Positions 43,949-52,953 are shown, numbered from the stretch's first letter. The stretch is DNA of 64,000 bases from Streptomyces albofaciens JCM 4342 (GCF_008634025.1 NZ_PDCM01000001.1:1540001-1604000); one strand, 5' to 3'. Made by a program: numbers and translations. Notes: generated by a model from the letters alone, not told the origin.

Positions 43949-45769
43949 TCAGTACGACAGGCCGTACCCGGCGGAGTAGAGCACCGAGCCCGGCGCGTCG
44001 GCACGCATCACCGGGACCGGCAGCCTCCCCTCCGGATCGCGCCGGCCGGCGATCACGCGTGCGGCGGCCCGCAGTTCCACGTCCGTCCACGAGTAGGCGG
44101 CCAGGCCTGCCCGTACGCCCGGCAGGTGCGCGATGTCGTACGGGTTGCGGACGGCCAGCTGCACGACCGGTTTGCCGGTGGCCAGCAGCGCGTCGACGAG
44201 GGCGCGCTGTGACGACGTGGCCGTGACGTTGTACGTCGCCACGACCACCGCGTCCCGTTGCTCCAGCGCCGCTACCGCCTGGCCGATCTTTTCGCGGGTG
44301 GGCGCGGTACCGGTGGAGAACTGTGTCGCCGTGAACCCCAGTTGATGGAAGGTTTCGGCAAGCACTTTGGTGGGTGGGCCGCCGGTACCGGACGGCGACG
44401 CCGGATCGGCCCCGACCACCAGCAACCGCCGCTGCGCGCGCCTGGACAGGGGCAGCAGGCCGCCCTCGTTGACGAGCAGCGTCGTGGTGCGGTCGGCGAT
44501 CCGGTCCGCTGTGGCCAGGTGCTGCCGCGTCCCGACCGTACGGTCCACCGCGCGGTGCGTCGTATACGGACCGTCGAACAGTCCGCGCCGTTCCTTGAGC
44601 CGCAGAATGCGCAGCAGTTTCTCGTCAATGTCGCGCTCGGTGAGCTCACCCGTCCGTACCGCCTTCAGGACGCCGGCGAAGGCGACGGCGATGTCGGGCG
44701 GATTGAGCAACTGGTCAACGCCCGCCTCGAGCGCGAGCACCGGCACACGGTCGTCGCCGTACTTGGTCCGTACGCCCTCCATGCCGAGCGAGTCGGTCAC
44801 CACCACACCGTCGTAACCGAGCCGTTCACGCAGGATGCCGGTGAGGATCGGGCGGGACAGCGTGGCCGGGTCGCCGCTCGCGTCGAAGGCCGGGACGACG
44901 ATGTGCGCCGTCATGACCGAGTCGATGCCGGCCTCGATCGCGGCGCGGAACGGCGGGGCGTCCAGCCGCTCCCACTCCTCGGCCGTGTGGCGAATCGTGG
45001 GCAGCCCGACGTGGCTGTCGGTGTCGGTGTCGCCGTGCCCGGGAAAGTGCTTGGCCGTCGCGGCGACCCCCGCGCTCTGGTAACCCCGCACCTGGGCGGT
45101 GACCAGCCGCGCCACCGCCTTCGGGTCCGAGCCGAAGGACCGGACGCCGATCACCGGGTTCGCGGCGTTGACGTTCACGTCGGCGACCGGCGCGTAGTCC
45201 TGCCGGATGCCCATCGCGTGCAGCTCCTCGCTGGCGATCCGACCGGCCGTACGGGCGTCCTCGCGCGAGCGGCCGGCGCCCAGCGCCATCGCGCCGGGGA
45301 AGAGCGTGGCGGGCGCGCCGATCCGGGCCACTATTCCGTGCTCCTGATCGGTCGAGATCAGCAGCGGCACGGGGACGCGCTGCGCGGCGGCGGCCCGCTG
45401 GATGCCGTTGGAGAGGTCGGCGATCTGGTGCGGCTCTCGGGTGTTGTGCGCCCAGCCGAAATAGATGATGCCGCCGAGGTGGTACTTGGCGATCAGCTCG
45501 GCAGCGTTGGAGACGCCCATCTCCTTGCGGTTGGCCTCGGCGTCGGCCGGGTCGGGATCGGTCGCGGAATGCCCGTAGACCCGCATCACGAAGAGCTGCC
45601 CGACTTTCTCCTCCAGGTTCATCTCTCCGATGAGCCGGGCCGCGCGATCACGGGCGGCGGCACCGGTGACGCGCGAGCCGGAGGCGGCTGCGTGAACGGC
45701 GCCGCCGCCCGTGCTCATGGCACAGGCGGCGGCCGCGGCGGTGGTCAGGACGGTACGTCTGGAGTGCAT
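43949..45769 (-). CDS. GH3 beta-N-acetylglucosaminidase-like secreted enzyme
   Basis: 606 residues from ATG 45769 (AAGGAG five bases upstream). The N-terminus MHSRRTVLTTAAAAACAMS carries twin arginines, so Tat export is likely. The GH3 barrel reads ARLIGEMNLEEKVGQLFVMR, ISTDQEHGIVARIGAPATLF, the NagZ-type loop KHFPGHGDTDTDSH, and nucleophile block GVVVTDSLGMEGV (D326). A C-terminal GH3_C-like domain (KVLAETFHQLGFTATQF, QLAVRNPYDIAHLPGVRAGL) is present. The HGDTDTDSH dyad is diagnostic of N-acetylglucosaminidases/phosphorylases, so removal of GlcNAc from peptidoglycan or chitin fragments is expected. A promoter is visible at 45841-45869. Confidence 0.9.
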   Translation of the reverse strand: MHSRRTVLTTAAAAACAMSTGGGAVHAAASGSRVTGAAARDRAARLIGEMNLEEKVGQLFVMRVYGHSATDPDPADAEANRKEMGVSNAAELIAKYHLGGIIYFGWAHNTREPHQIADLSNGIQRAAAAQRVPVPLLISTDQEHGIVARIGAPATLFPGAMALGAGRSREDARTAGRIASEELHAMGIRQDYAPVADVNVNAANPVIGVRSFGSDPKAVARLVTAQVRGYQSAGVAATAKHFPGHGDTDTDSHVGLPTIRHTAEEWERLDAPPFRAAIEAGIDSVMTAHIVVPAFDASGDPATLSRPILTGILRERLGYDGVVVTDSLGMEGVRTKYGDDRVPVLALEAGVDQLLNPPDIAVAFAGVLKAVRTGELTERDIDEKLLRILRLKERRGLFDGPYTTHRAVDRTVGTRQHLATADRIADRTTTLLVNEGGLLPLSRRAQRRLLVVGADPASPSGTGGPPTKVLAETFHQLGFTATQFSTGTAPTREKIGQAVAALEQRDAVVVATYNVTATSSQRALVDALLATGKPVVQLAVRNPYDIAHLPGVRAGLAAYSWTDVELRAAARVIAGRRDPEGRLPVPVMRADAPGSVLYSAGYGLSY

Positions 45770-45840
45770 CTGCGCTCCTTCCGGAGGGTCTCCGCGCCGA
45801 GTGCTGCCCCGGCGGTGTGAAGGAAACTTCCAAGAAGTCA

Positions 45841-45869
45841 CGGATAGTCGGAAAAGTATTGCCGGTCAA
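45841..45869 (-). promoter_or_regulatory. Promoter of the GH3 gene
   Basis: On the minus strand TTGACC (45869-45864) and TATCCG (45846-45841) are separated by 17 bp, a good -35/-10 pair about 70 bp before the GH3 start. Confidence 0.5.
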
Positions 45870-46317
45870 TGCTCAACGGCTCTGCCAGTCGGGGGACCTG
45901 GCGACGCGCGACAAGAAGGAGAGCGCGTACGCGGACACGCGGCCGGGCTCGGGCAAAGGCCGAGCAGTGATCCGCCACCGGCGCGTTGGAGGGGGGTGCA
46001 CCGGTGGCGGGTGCTGTCGGCCGCAGGCGGCGGAGAGGGTGGTCAGCAACGCAGCCAGCAGCGAGGCCGACACCGCTCTGCGGGGTCACACAGCACACCG
46101 TTTTGACGGTCGGCGGCCCGGGTGGGTTCCCCGGTTCGACGCGAATACGGGAAATGGTACGGATGTGGGTGGGATGTGTTTTTGAGGCGCCCACCGGGCC
46201 TTCCCCGGAGAGGACGTCGGCCGCATGGGCACGGGGCGGATGCACGTACGGCCACGCACGCACCTCAGCGCCTGGCAGCCCCCGCATACGCCAGGCCGCG
46301 CTTCTGAACGCGGGTTT
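45870..46317. other. Intergenic region without a convincing gene
   Basis: About 450 bp between two minus-strand genes. Open frames in both directions lack codon bias and start signals. I see no tRNA, repeat array or clear terminator; it should contain the 3' end signal of the isomerase operon. Confidence 0.5.
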
Positions 46318-47136
46318 TCAGGAGGTCGCCGATGCCACCAGTCGCTCCAGGTACTCGCGTCCCGAGCTGAGCAGTCCGGGCAGTTCTGCGGCTCGCGGGT
46401 ACCACCGCTTCTCGTACTCCCAGCACAGCCAGCCGTCCCACTGCGCGCGGGCGAGCGTACCGATGCAGTCGGCCAGCGGAACCGTCCCGGCACCGAGCGG
46501 CAGGGGAGCGGTGTCCTCGGTGGAGGCCACATCCTTGACCTGCACGAAGCCGAGATACGGGGCGAGCCCGGCATACGTGTCGACCGGCTCCTCGCCGGCG
46601 AGCCACGGGTGGAGCACATCCCACAGCGCACCGATGTTCCGGTGGCCCACAGGGCCCAGCACGCGTGCTGCGTCGGCGCCCCGGGGATGCGAGTCGTGCG
46701 TCTCCAGGAGGACGCGCACGCCCCGTTCCGCCGCGAACGGCGCGACCGCGGCCAGGTGCCGGGCCGCGTCCGCATCGGCCTCGCCGGCGGGCCGGTCACC
46801 ACCGCCGGGGAACACCCGGACGAACTGCGCGCCCAGGTCCGACGCCAGCACCACCAACTCGGTCAGCTCCGCCGCCAGCTCCTCCTCCCCGCGCTCGTCG
46901 TGGGCAGCGGCCACCCGTGCGTAACCGGACACCGCGAGGATCTCCACCCCGGCCTCGGCGAACTGCTCACGCACCGCGGCCCGTTCCCGCAGGCCGATGC
47001 GCGGATGCACCTGTTCCTCGGGATGAGCCCGCAGCTCCACCCCGCCGAATCCGGCACCGGCCGCCAGCCGCACGACCTCGCCCACCGGCATCCCGGGCAC
47101 TCCGAGTGTCGAGAACGCATATCGCATATCGCTCAT
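46318..47136 (-). CDS. Sugar phosphate isomerase/epimerase (TIM barrel)
   Basis: 272 residues from ATG 47136 (ATG 47145 also possible; no strong ribosome binding site). AP-endonuclease-2-type xylose-isomerase-like barrel: MRYAFSTLGVPGMPVGEVV, GFGGVELRAHPEEQVHPRIG, VRVLLETHDSHPRGADAARV (metal-ligand Glu), NIGALWDVLHPWLAGEEPVD (Asp/His ligands), YLGFVQVKDVAS, and GWLCWEYEKRWYP at the end. Substrate unknown; such enzymes interconvert keto-sugars or inosose. It starts 11-20 bp after the MarR-GNAT stop on the same strand, so probably one transcript with it. A second, unrelated copy lies in the divergent operon at 51915. Confidence 0.85.
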   Translation of the reverse strand: MSDMRYAFSTLGVPGMPVGEVVRLAAGAGFGGVELRAHPEEQVHPRIGLRERAAVREQFAEAGVEILAVSGYARVAAAHDERGEEELAAELTELVVLASDLGAQFVRVFPGGGDRPAGEADADAARHLAAVAPFAAERGVRVLLETHDSHPRGADAARVLGPVGHRNIGALWDVLHPWLAGEEPVDTYAGLAPYLGFVQVKDVASTEDTAPLPLGAGTVPLADCIGTLARAQWDGWLCWEYEKRWYPRAAELPGLLSSGREYLERLVASATS

Positions 47137-47156
47137 GAGAACCATGTGAACACAGA

Positions 47157-48110
47157 TCAGAGCGGCAAACGCCAGTCCTGACCGACAAGCTCCCGACCGA
47201 AACTGCGGTGCGGCTTCTCCGCGGTCAGCTCGAAGCCCGCGCGCTCGTACAGGACGCGGGCCGCACTCAGTACGGAGTTCGTCCACAGCACCAGCTCGCG
47301 GTAGCCGGCCTCGCGGGCGAAGCCGACACAGGCGGAGACGAGGGCCTGCCCGACGCCGCGTCCGCGGGCCTCCGGTTCGACGAGGAGCAACCGCAGCCGC
47401 GCCGTCCGTGGCTTGTGGGGAAGGGCTCCGGTCCCGTCCCGTACGCACATGACCGCACCGACCCGATCACCGTCCAGCTCGGCGATCCACGTGCGGTCCC
47501 AGAGCGGGTCGTAGCGCTCGGCGTACTCGGCGACGATCCGCGCTACCAGTGCTTCATAAGCGAGGCCAAAGCCGTACTCCCGCGCATACAGGACAGCGTT
47601 CCGTTGCACCATCCAGCCAAGATCACCGGGTTCGGCATCGCGGAGCTCCAAGACGGGCGCCGGTCGCTCCGCCGCATCGCCGAGCAGCTCTCGTATGGTC
47701 GCCATCGAATCCAGCAGACGGGATCGGTCGGGGCCGGGAAGGCGGCTGAGGAGCGTCCCCGCGGAGTCGCGGGAACGCTCCTCCAGGAGGTGCGCGGTCG
47801 CGCGGCCGTGCTCGGTGAGGGCGATGCGCTGCCGCCGGCCGTCCCGCTCCGAGGGTCTGCGGGTGATCAGCCCGCTCTCCTCGAACCTGGTGAGCAGCCT
47901 GCTGAGGTAGCCCGCGTCCAGGGAGAGCGACGTGCGCAGGTCGGCGGCGTCCACGCGGTGACCGTGGGAGATCTCGTACAGGACGCGAGCCTCGGTGAGG
48001 GTGTACGGGGTGTAGAGGTGACGGCCGTAGTCGAGGGCGCCTATGAGGTTCGTGTAGAAGCGGTTGAAGCTGCGGATCTGCTGGACTTGCCGGCCCTCTG
48101 GTCCCGCCAT
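47157..48110 (-). CDS. MarR regulator fused to a GNAT acetyltransferase
   Basis: 317 residues. Residues 1-150 are a MarR winged helix: QIRSFNRFYTNLIGALDYG, LTEARVLYEISHGHRVDAAD, LDAGYLSRLLTRFEESGLIT, RRQRIALTEHG. Residues 155-317 are a GNAT domain: LELRDAEPGDLGWMVQRNAV, the acetyl-CoA loop EARGRGVGQALVSACVGFA, then ARVLYERAGFELTAEKPHRS. This MarR-GNAT fusion class occurs in actinobacteria; it may join DNA binding with acetylation of a small molecule or protein. Two TTGACT-S-AGTCAA palindromes sit 20-47 bp before its start, strongly suggesting autoregulation. It lies downstream of the LacI gene, 43 bp away. Confidence 0.9.
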   Translation of the reverse strand: MAGPEGRQVQQIRSFNRFYTNLIGALDYGRHLYTPYTLTEARVLYEISHGHRVDAADLRTSLSLDAGYLSRLLTRFEESGLITRRPSERDGRRQRIALTEHGRATAHLLEERSRDSAGTLLSRLPGPDRSRLLDSMATIRELLGDAAERPAPVLELRDAEPGDLGWMVQRNAVLYAREYGFGLAYEALVARIVAEYAERYDPLWDRTWIAELDGDRVGAVMCVRDGTGALPHKPRTARLRLLLVEPEARGRGVGQALVSACVGFAREAGYRELVLWTNSVLSAARVLYERAGFELTAEKPHRSFGRELVGQDWRLPL

Positions 48111-48129
48111 GGCACTCCCCGTCTTGCCG

Positions 48130-48157
48130 TTGACTCAGTCAAGGTTGACTGAGTCAA
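48130..48157. promoter_or_regulatory. Tandem 13-bp palindromes, MarR operator
   Basis: TTGACTCAGTCAA (48130-48142) and TTGACTGAGTCAA (48145-48157) are perfect palindromes about an odd central base, 15 bp centre to centre. They precede the MarR-GNAT start, and the LacI stop codon (48154-48156) lies inside the second. Confidence 0.75.
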
Positions 48158-49374
48158 GCGTAGGGGGAAGCGGTCGATTCGCGCACCATCAAGTCGCCGC
48201 GCAGCGTGGCGATTTCTCCCGGCGGTGGCGTTTCGCGGCCCATCGCCAGCCGCCCGGCCCGCGCACCGGCTTCCTGGAGCGGCAGCCGTACGGTGGTGAG
48301 CGCCGGAGCGGCGTCCGCGCTGAACGGCAGGTCATCGAAGCCCGCCACGGAAATATCGCCGGGTATCCGCAGGCCGCGGTCGCGCAGGGCGGCGCACACT
48401 CCGAGCGCGGCGGTGTCGTTGGCCGCGATGACGGCCGTCAAAGTGGAGTCCCGGCGAAGCAGTTCCAGGGCGGCGTCGTAACCGACGGCACGATCGTAGG
48501 CACCGTGGACGGTGCGGTGGGCCGGATCCGGGATGCCGTGCGCGGCGAGGGCGGCGCGATGGCCCTCCAGGCGGTGCCGGGTGGTGGTGCGGCCGACGGG
48601 CCCGGCAACGTACCCGATGCGCTGGTGCCCGAGCGAAATCAGATGCTCGGTGAGCCGCTGGGCGCCGCCGCGGTTGTCGAAGGCGAGGGTGACGGGGGGA
48701 GGAACCGCGTCAGCCTGCTGGACGGCGCGCTCCACGATGCGCGCCTCCACACCGGTACGTGTCCCAGCGGCCACCCCGATCTTCCGTGCATCGGCCTCCG
48801 GGCCCAGGGGCGGACGGCCGCACAGCACCACCCGGGTGCCGGACGAGGCGAGGCGCTTGAGTGTGGCGGTCACGGCTGCGGCGTGACCGGCGTCCTCCAC
48901 CGCGCCGCCGGTCAGTACGACGGCGGCCGCGCGTTGCCGCTGGAGCAGTGTGAGATATGTCAGCTCACGCTCCGGGGAACCTCCGGTGTTGCACACCACG
49001 GCCAGTTTTTCGTCGGCCGGTACGAACGCGGGGCCGCCGCCCGGACTCCGGCGCGTGTCGCCGTCACCCGTTCGGATGACCGTTCCGCCACCGATGTGCT
49101 GCCCCGTACCGGTACTCATTTCGGACTGGACGGCCGAGGCGATGATCCCGAAGAACGGGTCGGCGATGTCGTTGACGAGGATGCCCACCAGGTCGGAAGT
49201 GGCGGCGGCCAGCGCGCTCGCCGGGCCGTTGACCACGTATTCCAGCTCTGCCACGGCACGCAGCACCCGGGCGCGAGTGTTCTCGGCGACCGGATAGTTG
49301 CCGTTCAGCACACGCGAGACGGTGGCCGTGGAGACCCGCGCCCGCGTCGCGACATCCGCCAGCGTCACTGCCAT
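48154..49374 (-). CDS. LacI-family repressor
   Basis: 406 residues. N-terminal DNA-binding domain TLADVATRARVSTATVSRVL with hinge helix ending YVVNGPASALAAATSDLVGI. The periplasmic-binding-protein-like sensor has IVNDIADPFFG-type sequence (NDIADPFFGIIASAVQSEMS), LIERAVQQADA, HLISLGHQRIGYVAGPVGRT and TAVIAANDTAALGVCAALRD. An extra ~30-residue Gly/Asp-rich insert (GGGTVIRTGDGDTRRSPGGG) occurs where most relatives have a tight turn. It is divergent from the oxidoreductase operon, with an AAGCGCTT-centred LacI-type site between them, so it most likely represses that sugar or polyol pathway. Confidence 0.92.
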   Translation of the reverse strand: MAVTLADVATRARVSTATVSRVLNGNYPVAENTRARVLRAVAELEYVVNGPASALAAATSDLVGILVNDIADPFFGIIASAVQSEMSTGTGQHIGGGTVIRTGDGDTRRSPGGGPAFVPADEKLAVVCNTGGSPERELTYLTLLQRQRAAAVVLTGGAVEDAGHAAAVTATLKRLASSGTRVVLCGRPPLGPEADARKIGVAAGTRTGVEARIVERAVQQADAVPPPVTLAFDNRGGAQRLTEHLISLGHQRIGYVAGPVGRTTTRHRLEGHRAALAAHGIPDPAHRTVHGAYDRAVGYDAALELLRRDSTLTAVIAANDTAALGVCAALRDRGLRIPGDISVAGFDDLPFSADAAPALTTVRLPLQEAGARAGRLAMGRETPPPGEIATLRGDLMVRESTASPYA

Positions 49375-49441
49375 CGATCGCCCCGCCCCATGTCGTACCC
49401 CTTGTCCCGGCCTTGCGCCGCAGGCTAGCTTCTCCCGCGAT

Positions 49442-49455
49442 GGAAAGCGCTTGCT
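49442..49455. promoter_or_regulatory. LacI-type operator
   Basis: GGAAAGCGCTTGCT contains the perfect palindrome AAGCGCTT (49445-49452), the CG-centred pattern of LacI-family sites. It lies between the divergent LacI gene and the oxidoreductase operon. Confidence 0.65.
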
Positions 49456-49594
49456 ATGCGTTCCGGATTCGCGCTCGCCGTCGTCTTGCCCACCGCTGTC
49501 GTTCGCCGTCGATCGTTGTCATCCGCTCGCCCTACGAGGCCGGTGTTGGCACCGGGCCCGCCACGCGAGCCGAGTTCTCCAGAAGGGCCGGCCC

Positions 49595-50746
49595 ATGACA
49601 CGCGAGACCGTACGCATCGCCATGAACGGCGTGACCGGGCGCATGGGCTACCGCCAGCACCTGGTCCGCTCCATCCTCGCGCTGCAGGAACAAGGCGGCC
49701 TGGGCCTCGGCGACGGCACGGTGATCTGGCCCGAGCCGGTCCTCGTCGGCCGCAGCGAACACAAGCTGCGGGCACTGGCCGAGCGCCACGGCCTGGCGCA
49801 GTGGAACACCGACCTGGACGCCGTGCTCGCGGACGACAGCATCGACATCTACTTCGACGCGCAGGTCACCGCTGCCCGCGAGGACGCGGTGAAGAAAGCG
49901 ATTGCTGCCGGAAAACATCTCTACTGCGAGAAGCCCACCGCCACCGGACTCGACGGTGCACTGGAACTGGCCCGGCTGGCCGACGAAGCCGGCGTCAAAC
50001 ACGGCGTCGTCCAGGACAAGCTCTTCCTGCCCGGCCTGCTCAAGCTCCGCCGCCTGGTCGAAGGCGGCTTCTTCGGCCGCATCCTGTCCGTACGGGGAGA
50101 GTTCGGCTACTGGGTCTTCGAGGGCGACTGGCAGCCGGCGCAGCGCCCTTCCTGGAACTACCGAGCCGAGGACGGTGGCGGCATCGCGGTCGACATGTTC
50201 CCGCATTGGGAGTACGTCCTGCACGAACTCTTCGGCCCGGTGCGGACCGTACAGGCGCAGGTCACCACACATGTGCCGCGCCGCTGTGACGAGAACGGCA
50301 AGCCGTACGACGCCACCGCGGACGACGCCGCCTACGGCATCTTCCAACTCGACGGTGGCATCGTCGCGCAGATCAACTCGTCGTGGGCGGTACGGGTGCA
50401 CCGCGACGAACTGGTCGAGTTCCAGGTGGACGGTACGGAAGGCTCGGCTGTCGCGGGATTGCGCGGCTGCCGCGTCCAGCACCGGGCCGCGACTCCCAAA
50501 CCGGTCTGGAATCCGGACGTACCCACCTCCGAGCCTTTCCGCGACCAGTGGCAGGAAGTCCCGGACAACGGCGACTTCGACAACGGCTTCAAGGCGCAGT
50601 GGGAGCTGTTCCTGCGCCACGTCGTACGGGACGATCCCTGGCGCTGGGACCTGGCGGCGGGTGCGCGCGGCGTGCAGCTTGCTGAACTGGGACTGAAGTC
50701 GTCGGCGGAGGGCCGCCGCCTGGACGTGCCGGAGCTGGGGCGATGA
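49595..50746 (+). CDS. Gfo/Idh/MocA-family oxidoreductase
   Basis: 383 residues from ATG 49595 (AGAAGGG upstream). N-terminal Rossmann start RIAMNGVTGRMGYRQHLVRS, then SIDIYFDAQVTAAREDAVKK and the family signature GKHLYCEKPTATGLDGALEL. The C-terminal alpha/beta domain has HGVVQDKLFLPGLLKLRRLV, GGGIAVDMFPHWEYVLHELF and GGIVAQINSSWAVRVHRDEL. NAD(P)-dependent oxidation of a sugar, sugar acid or inositol is expected. First gene of a three-gene operon with 4-bp ATGA overlaps; LacI is the likely repressor. Substrate not determined. Confidence 0.9.
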   Translation: MTRETVRIAMNGVTGRMGYRQHLVRSILALQEQGGLGLGDGTVIWPEPVLVGRSEHKLRALAERHGLAQWNTDLDAVLADDSIDIYFDAQVTAAREDAVKKAIAAGKHLYCEKPTATGLDGALELARLADEAGVKHGVVQDKLFLPGLLKLRRLVEGGFFGRILSVRGEFGYWVFEGDWQPAQRPSWNYRAEDGGGIAVDMFPHWEYVLHELFGPVRTVQAQVTTHVPRRCDENGKPYDATADDAAYGIFQLDGGIVAQINSSWAVRVHRDELVEFQVDGTEGSAVAGLRGCRVQHRAATPKPVWNPDVPTSEPFRDQWQEVPDNGDFDNGFKAQWELFLRHVVRDDPWRWDLAAGARGVQLAELGLKSSAEGRRLDVPELGR

Positions 50747-51918
50747 GCAGGCGGCTGAGCGGTTCCGGACCAATGGCCGATCCCCACCGAACCGATCCCG
50801 GCATCGTCCGGACACCCGCTGATCACCCGAACCGCGCCGCCCCCTTCGTCTCCCGTACTGTCTTCGCTGCCGCCCACGTTGTCGCCGACCCCTTCGCCGA
50901 CACCGCCCCGGGCGACCCCGCCGCCATCGACTGGGACGCCACCCTCGCCTTCCGCCACCACCTGTGGTCGAGCGGCCTTGGCGTGGCCGAAGCCATGGAC
51001 ACCGCGCAGCGAGGCATGGGACTCGACTGGGACTCGGCGGCCGAGCTGATCCGGCGATCCGCCGCCGAGGCAGCGGCGGTCGGCGGTCGCATCGCATGCG
51101 GTGTCGGCACGGACCAACTGGAAGTCTCCTCGGCGAGCCTGGCCGACATCAGAGCCGCCTACGAGGAGCAGCTGGCCCTTGTCGAGGACGCAGGAGCCCA
51201 GGCCATCGTCATGGCGTCCCGGCACCTCGCCGCGGCGGCCACAAGCGCGGAATCGTACGCGGAGGTGTACGGGCATCTGCTGCGCCAGGCCGCCGAGCCG
51301 GTGATCCTCCACTGGCTCGGCCCGATGTTCGACCCGGCGCTGGAGGGGTACTGGGGCAGCTCGGAGCTGGACACCGCGACCGACACGTTCCTGCAGATCA
51401 TCGCCGAGCACCCGGCCAAGGTGGACGGCGTGAAGGTGTCGCTCCTGGACGCCGACCGTGAGGTTCAACTGCGCCGTCGTCTCCCGGACGGTGTGCGGTG
51501 CTACACAGGTGACGACTTCCACTACCCCGAGCTGATCGCCGGCGACGAACACGGACACAGCGATGCCCTGCTGGGCATCTTCGACCCCCTCGCTCCGCTG
51601 GCGGCGGATGCCGTACGCCTGCTCGACAGCCGCGACACGGCCGCCTTCCGCAAGCTGCTGGATCCGACCGTCACACTCTCCCGGCACCTCTTCCGGACGC
51701 CGACGCGCTACTACAAGACCGGTGTCGTCCTGCTGGCCTGGCTTTCTGGGCACCAGTCGCATTTCACGATGGTGGGCGGCCTCCAGTCGGCCCGCTCGCT
51801 GCCGCACCTGGAGCGGGCGTACGAACTGGCCGATGGCCTGGGGCTGTTCCCGGACCCCGAACTGGCGAAGTCTCGCATGCGTCAACTGTGTTCGGTTTTC
51901 GGAGGCGGCGTGGCATGA
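50743..51918 (+). CDS. DUF993-family aldolase-like (dihydrodipicolinate synthase-like) protein
   Basis: 391 residues; ATG overlaps the previous stop (ATGA) with GGAG eight bases upstream. The sequence fits the DUF993 branch of the class I aldolase-like TIM barrels: AIDWDATLAFRHHLWSSGLG, MDTAQRGMGLDWDSAAELIR, GVGTDQLEVSSASLADIRAA, EPVILHWLGPMFDPALEGYW, VDGVKVSLLDADREVQLRRR (possible Schiff-base Lys in VKVSLLD), YTGDDFHYPELIAGDEHGHS. Members sit in sugar catabolic operons and may cleave or dehydrate a keto-sugar acid. Its place between an oxidoreductase and an isomerase fits such a pathway. The exact reaction is unknown. Confidence 0.85.
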   Translation: MSRRLSGSGPMADPHRTDPGIVRTPADHPNRAAPFVSRTVFAAAHVVADPFADTAPGDPAAIDWDATLAFRHHLWSSGLGVAEAMDTAQRGMGLDWDSAAELIRRSAAEAAAVGGRIACGVGTDQLEVSSASLADIRAAYEEQLALVEDAGAQAIVMASRHLAAAATSAESYAEVYGHLLRQAAEPVILHWLGPMFDPALEGYWGSSELDTATDTFLQIIAEHPAKVDGVKVSLLDADREVQLRRRLPDGVRCYTGDDFHYPELIAGDEHGHSDALLGIFDPLAPLAADAVRLLDSRDTAAFRKLLDPTVTLSRHLFRTPTRYYKTGVVLLAWLSGHQSHFTMVGGLQSARSLPHLERAYELADGLGLFPDPELAKSRMRQLCSVFGGGVA

Positions 51919-52790
51919 GAGTTGGAGCCAATGGCGGAATGGAAGAACGGGCCGGTCTGTTCGCCCGGTTCAGCCTCAACCAGCAGACCGTCAAGCAATG
52001 GTCCCTGCCCGAACTCGCCGACGGCTGCGCCCGAGCGGGAGTACCCGGTGTCGGCCTCTGGCGTGCCCCGGTACAGGAGTACGGGCTGGCTGCCGCTGCC
52101 CGGCTCATACGGGACGCGGGGCTGGCCGTAACGAGTCTGTGCCGCGGCGGATTCTTCACCGCTTCCGATCCCAAGGAACGCGCGGACGCGCTGGCCGACA
52201 ACCGGGCAGCCATTGAGGAAGCGGCCGCGCTCGGCACCGACACCCTCGTTCTCGTATCCGGCGGGTTGCCGTCCGGCAGCCACGACTTGCACGGAGCTCG
52301 GGAACGTGTCGCCAGCGCACTGGAGGAACTGGCACCCTACGCGGCCGATGCGGGAGTGCGGCTCGCGCTCGAACCACTGCACCCCATGTACGCAGCGGAC
52401 CGCTGCGTCGTCTCCACCCTCGCCCAAGCCCTCGACCTGGCCGAAAGGTTCCCGGCCGAGCGGGTGGGCGTGGTCGTGGACACGTACCACCTGTGGTGGG
52501 ACGACACGATCGGCTCGCAGATCGAACGCGCAGGGGCTGCCGGGCGCATCGCGGCACTCCAACTCGCCGACTGGATCACACCGTTGCCCGCGGGGGTGTT
52601 GCTCGGACGCGGTCAGCTCGGTGACGGCGCGGTGGACCTGCAGTGGTTCCGCGAACAGGTCGACGCCGCCGGCTACCGGGGACCCATCGAGGTTGAGATC
52701 TTCAACCCGTCGCTGTGGGAGCGACCGGGGGCCGAAGTGCTGGCCGAAGTCGTCGAGCGTTTCACCACTCACCTCATGCACACCAGGTAA
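51915..52790 (+). CDS. Sugar phosphate isomerase/epimerase (TIM barrel), operon copy
   Basis: 291 residues; ATG 51915 overlaps the DUF993 stop by 4 bp, so it is translationally coupled. Barrel features: FARFSLNQQTVKQWSLPELA, ARAGVPGVGLWRAPVQEYGL, VTSLCRGGFFTASDPKERAD, VRLALEPLHPMYAADRCVVS (Glu ligand), VGVVVDTYHLWWDDTIGSQI (Asp/His ligands), ALQLADWITPLPAGVLLGRG and PIEVEIFNPSLWERPG. This is the IolE/hyi-like isomerase set with divalent metal at the barrel end. It completes the oxidoreductase-aldolase-isomerase module. It is only distantly similar to the isomerase at 46318. Confidence 0.88.
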   Translation: MRVGANGGMEERAGLFARFSLNQQTVKQWSLPELADGCARAGVPGVGLWRAPVQEYGLAAAARLIRDAGLAVTSLCRGGFFTASDPKERADALADNRAAIEEAAALGTDTLVLVSGGLPSGSHDLHGARERVASALEELAPYAADAGVRLALEPLHPMYAADRCVVSTLAQALDLAERFPAERVGVVVDTYHLWWDDTIGSQIERAGAAGRIAALQLADWITPLPAGVLLGRGQLGDGAVDLQWFREQVDAAGYRGPIEVEIFNPSLWERPGAEVLAEVVERFTTHLMHTR

Positions 52791-52921
52791 CGATGAAATA
52801 ACTCACCGAATCCATGCAACCGTTCCCGGGCCGGGCGGGTCGTACATGTCGTCAGGCTCCCAAGGGGAGAGGGAACCGGGGGGATCCGAGGGGGGATCAG
52901 GGGGCCGAACAAAGGGGGAGT

Positions 52922-52953
52922 CGAGGGGTCCGGGCGCCAGGCCGGGCCCCTCG
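52922..52953 (+). terminator. Terminator of the sugar operon
   Basis: A 12-bp stem (52922-52933 with 52942-52953, one T-G wobble, 8-nt loop) lies 130 bp after the isomerase stop. The rest of 52791-53136 shows no gene. Confidence 0.6.

Noticed and set aside
45838..46287. Minus-strand open frame between the GH3 and isomerase genes
   Set aside because: No codon bias, no start signal, and it overlaps the likely GH3 promoter.
46088..46317. Stretch with GGTTCGA-like sequence considered as a tRNA
   Set aside because: No acceptor or anticodon stems can be formed around it.
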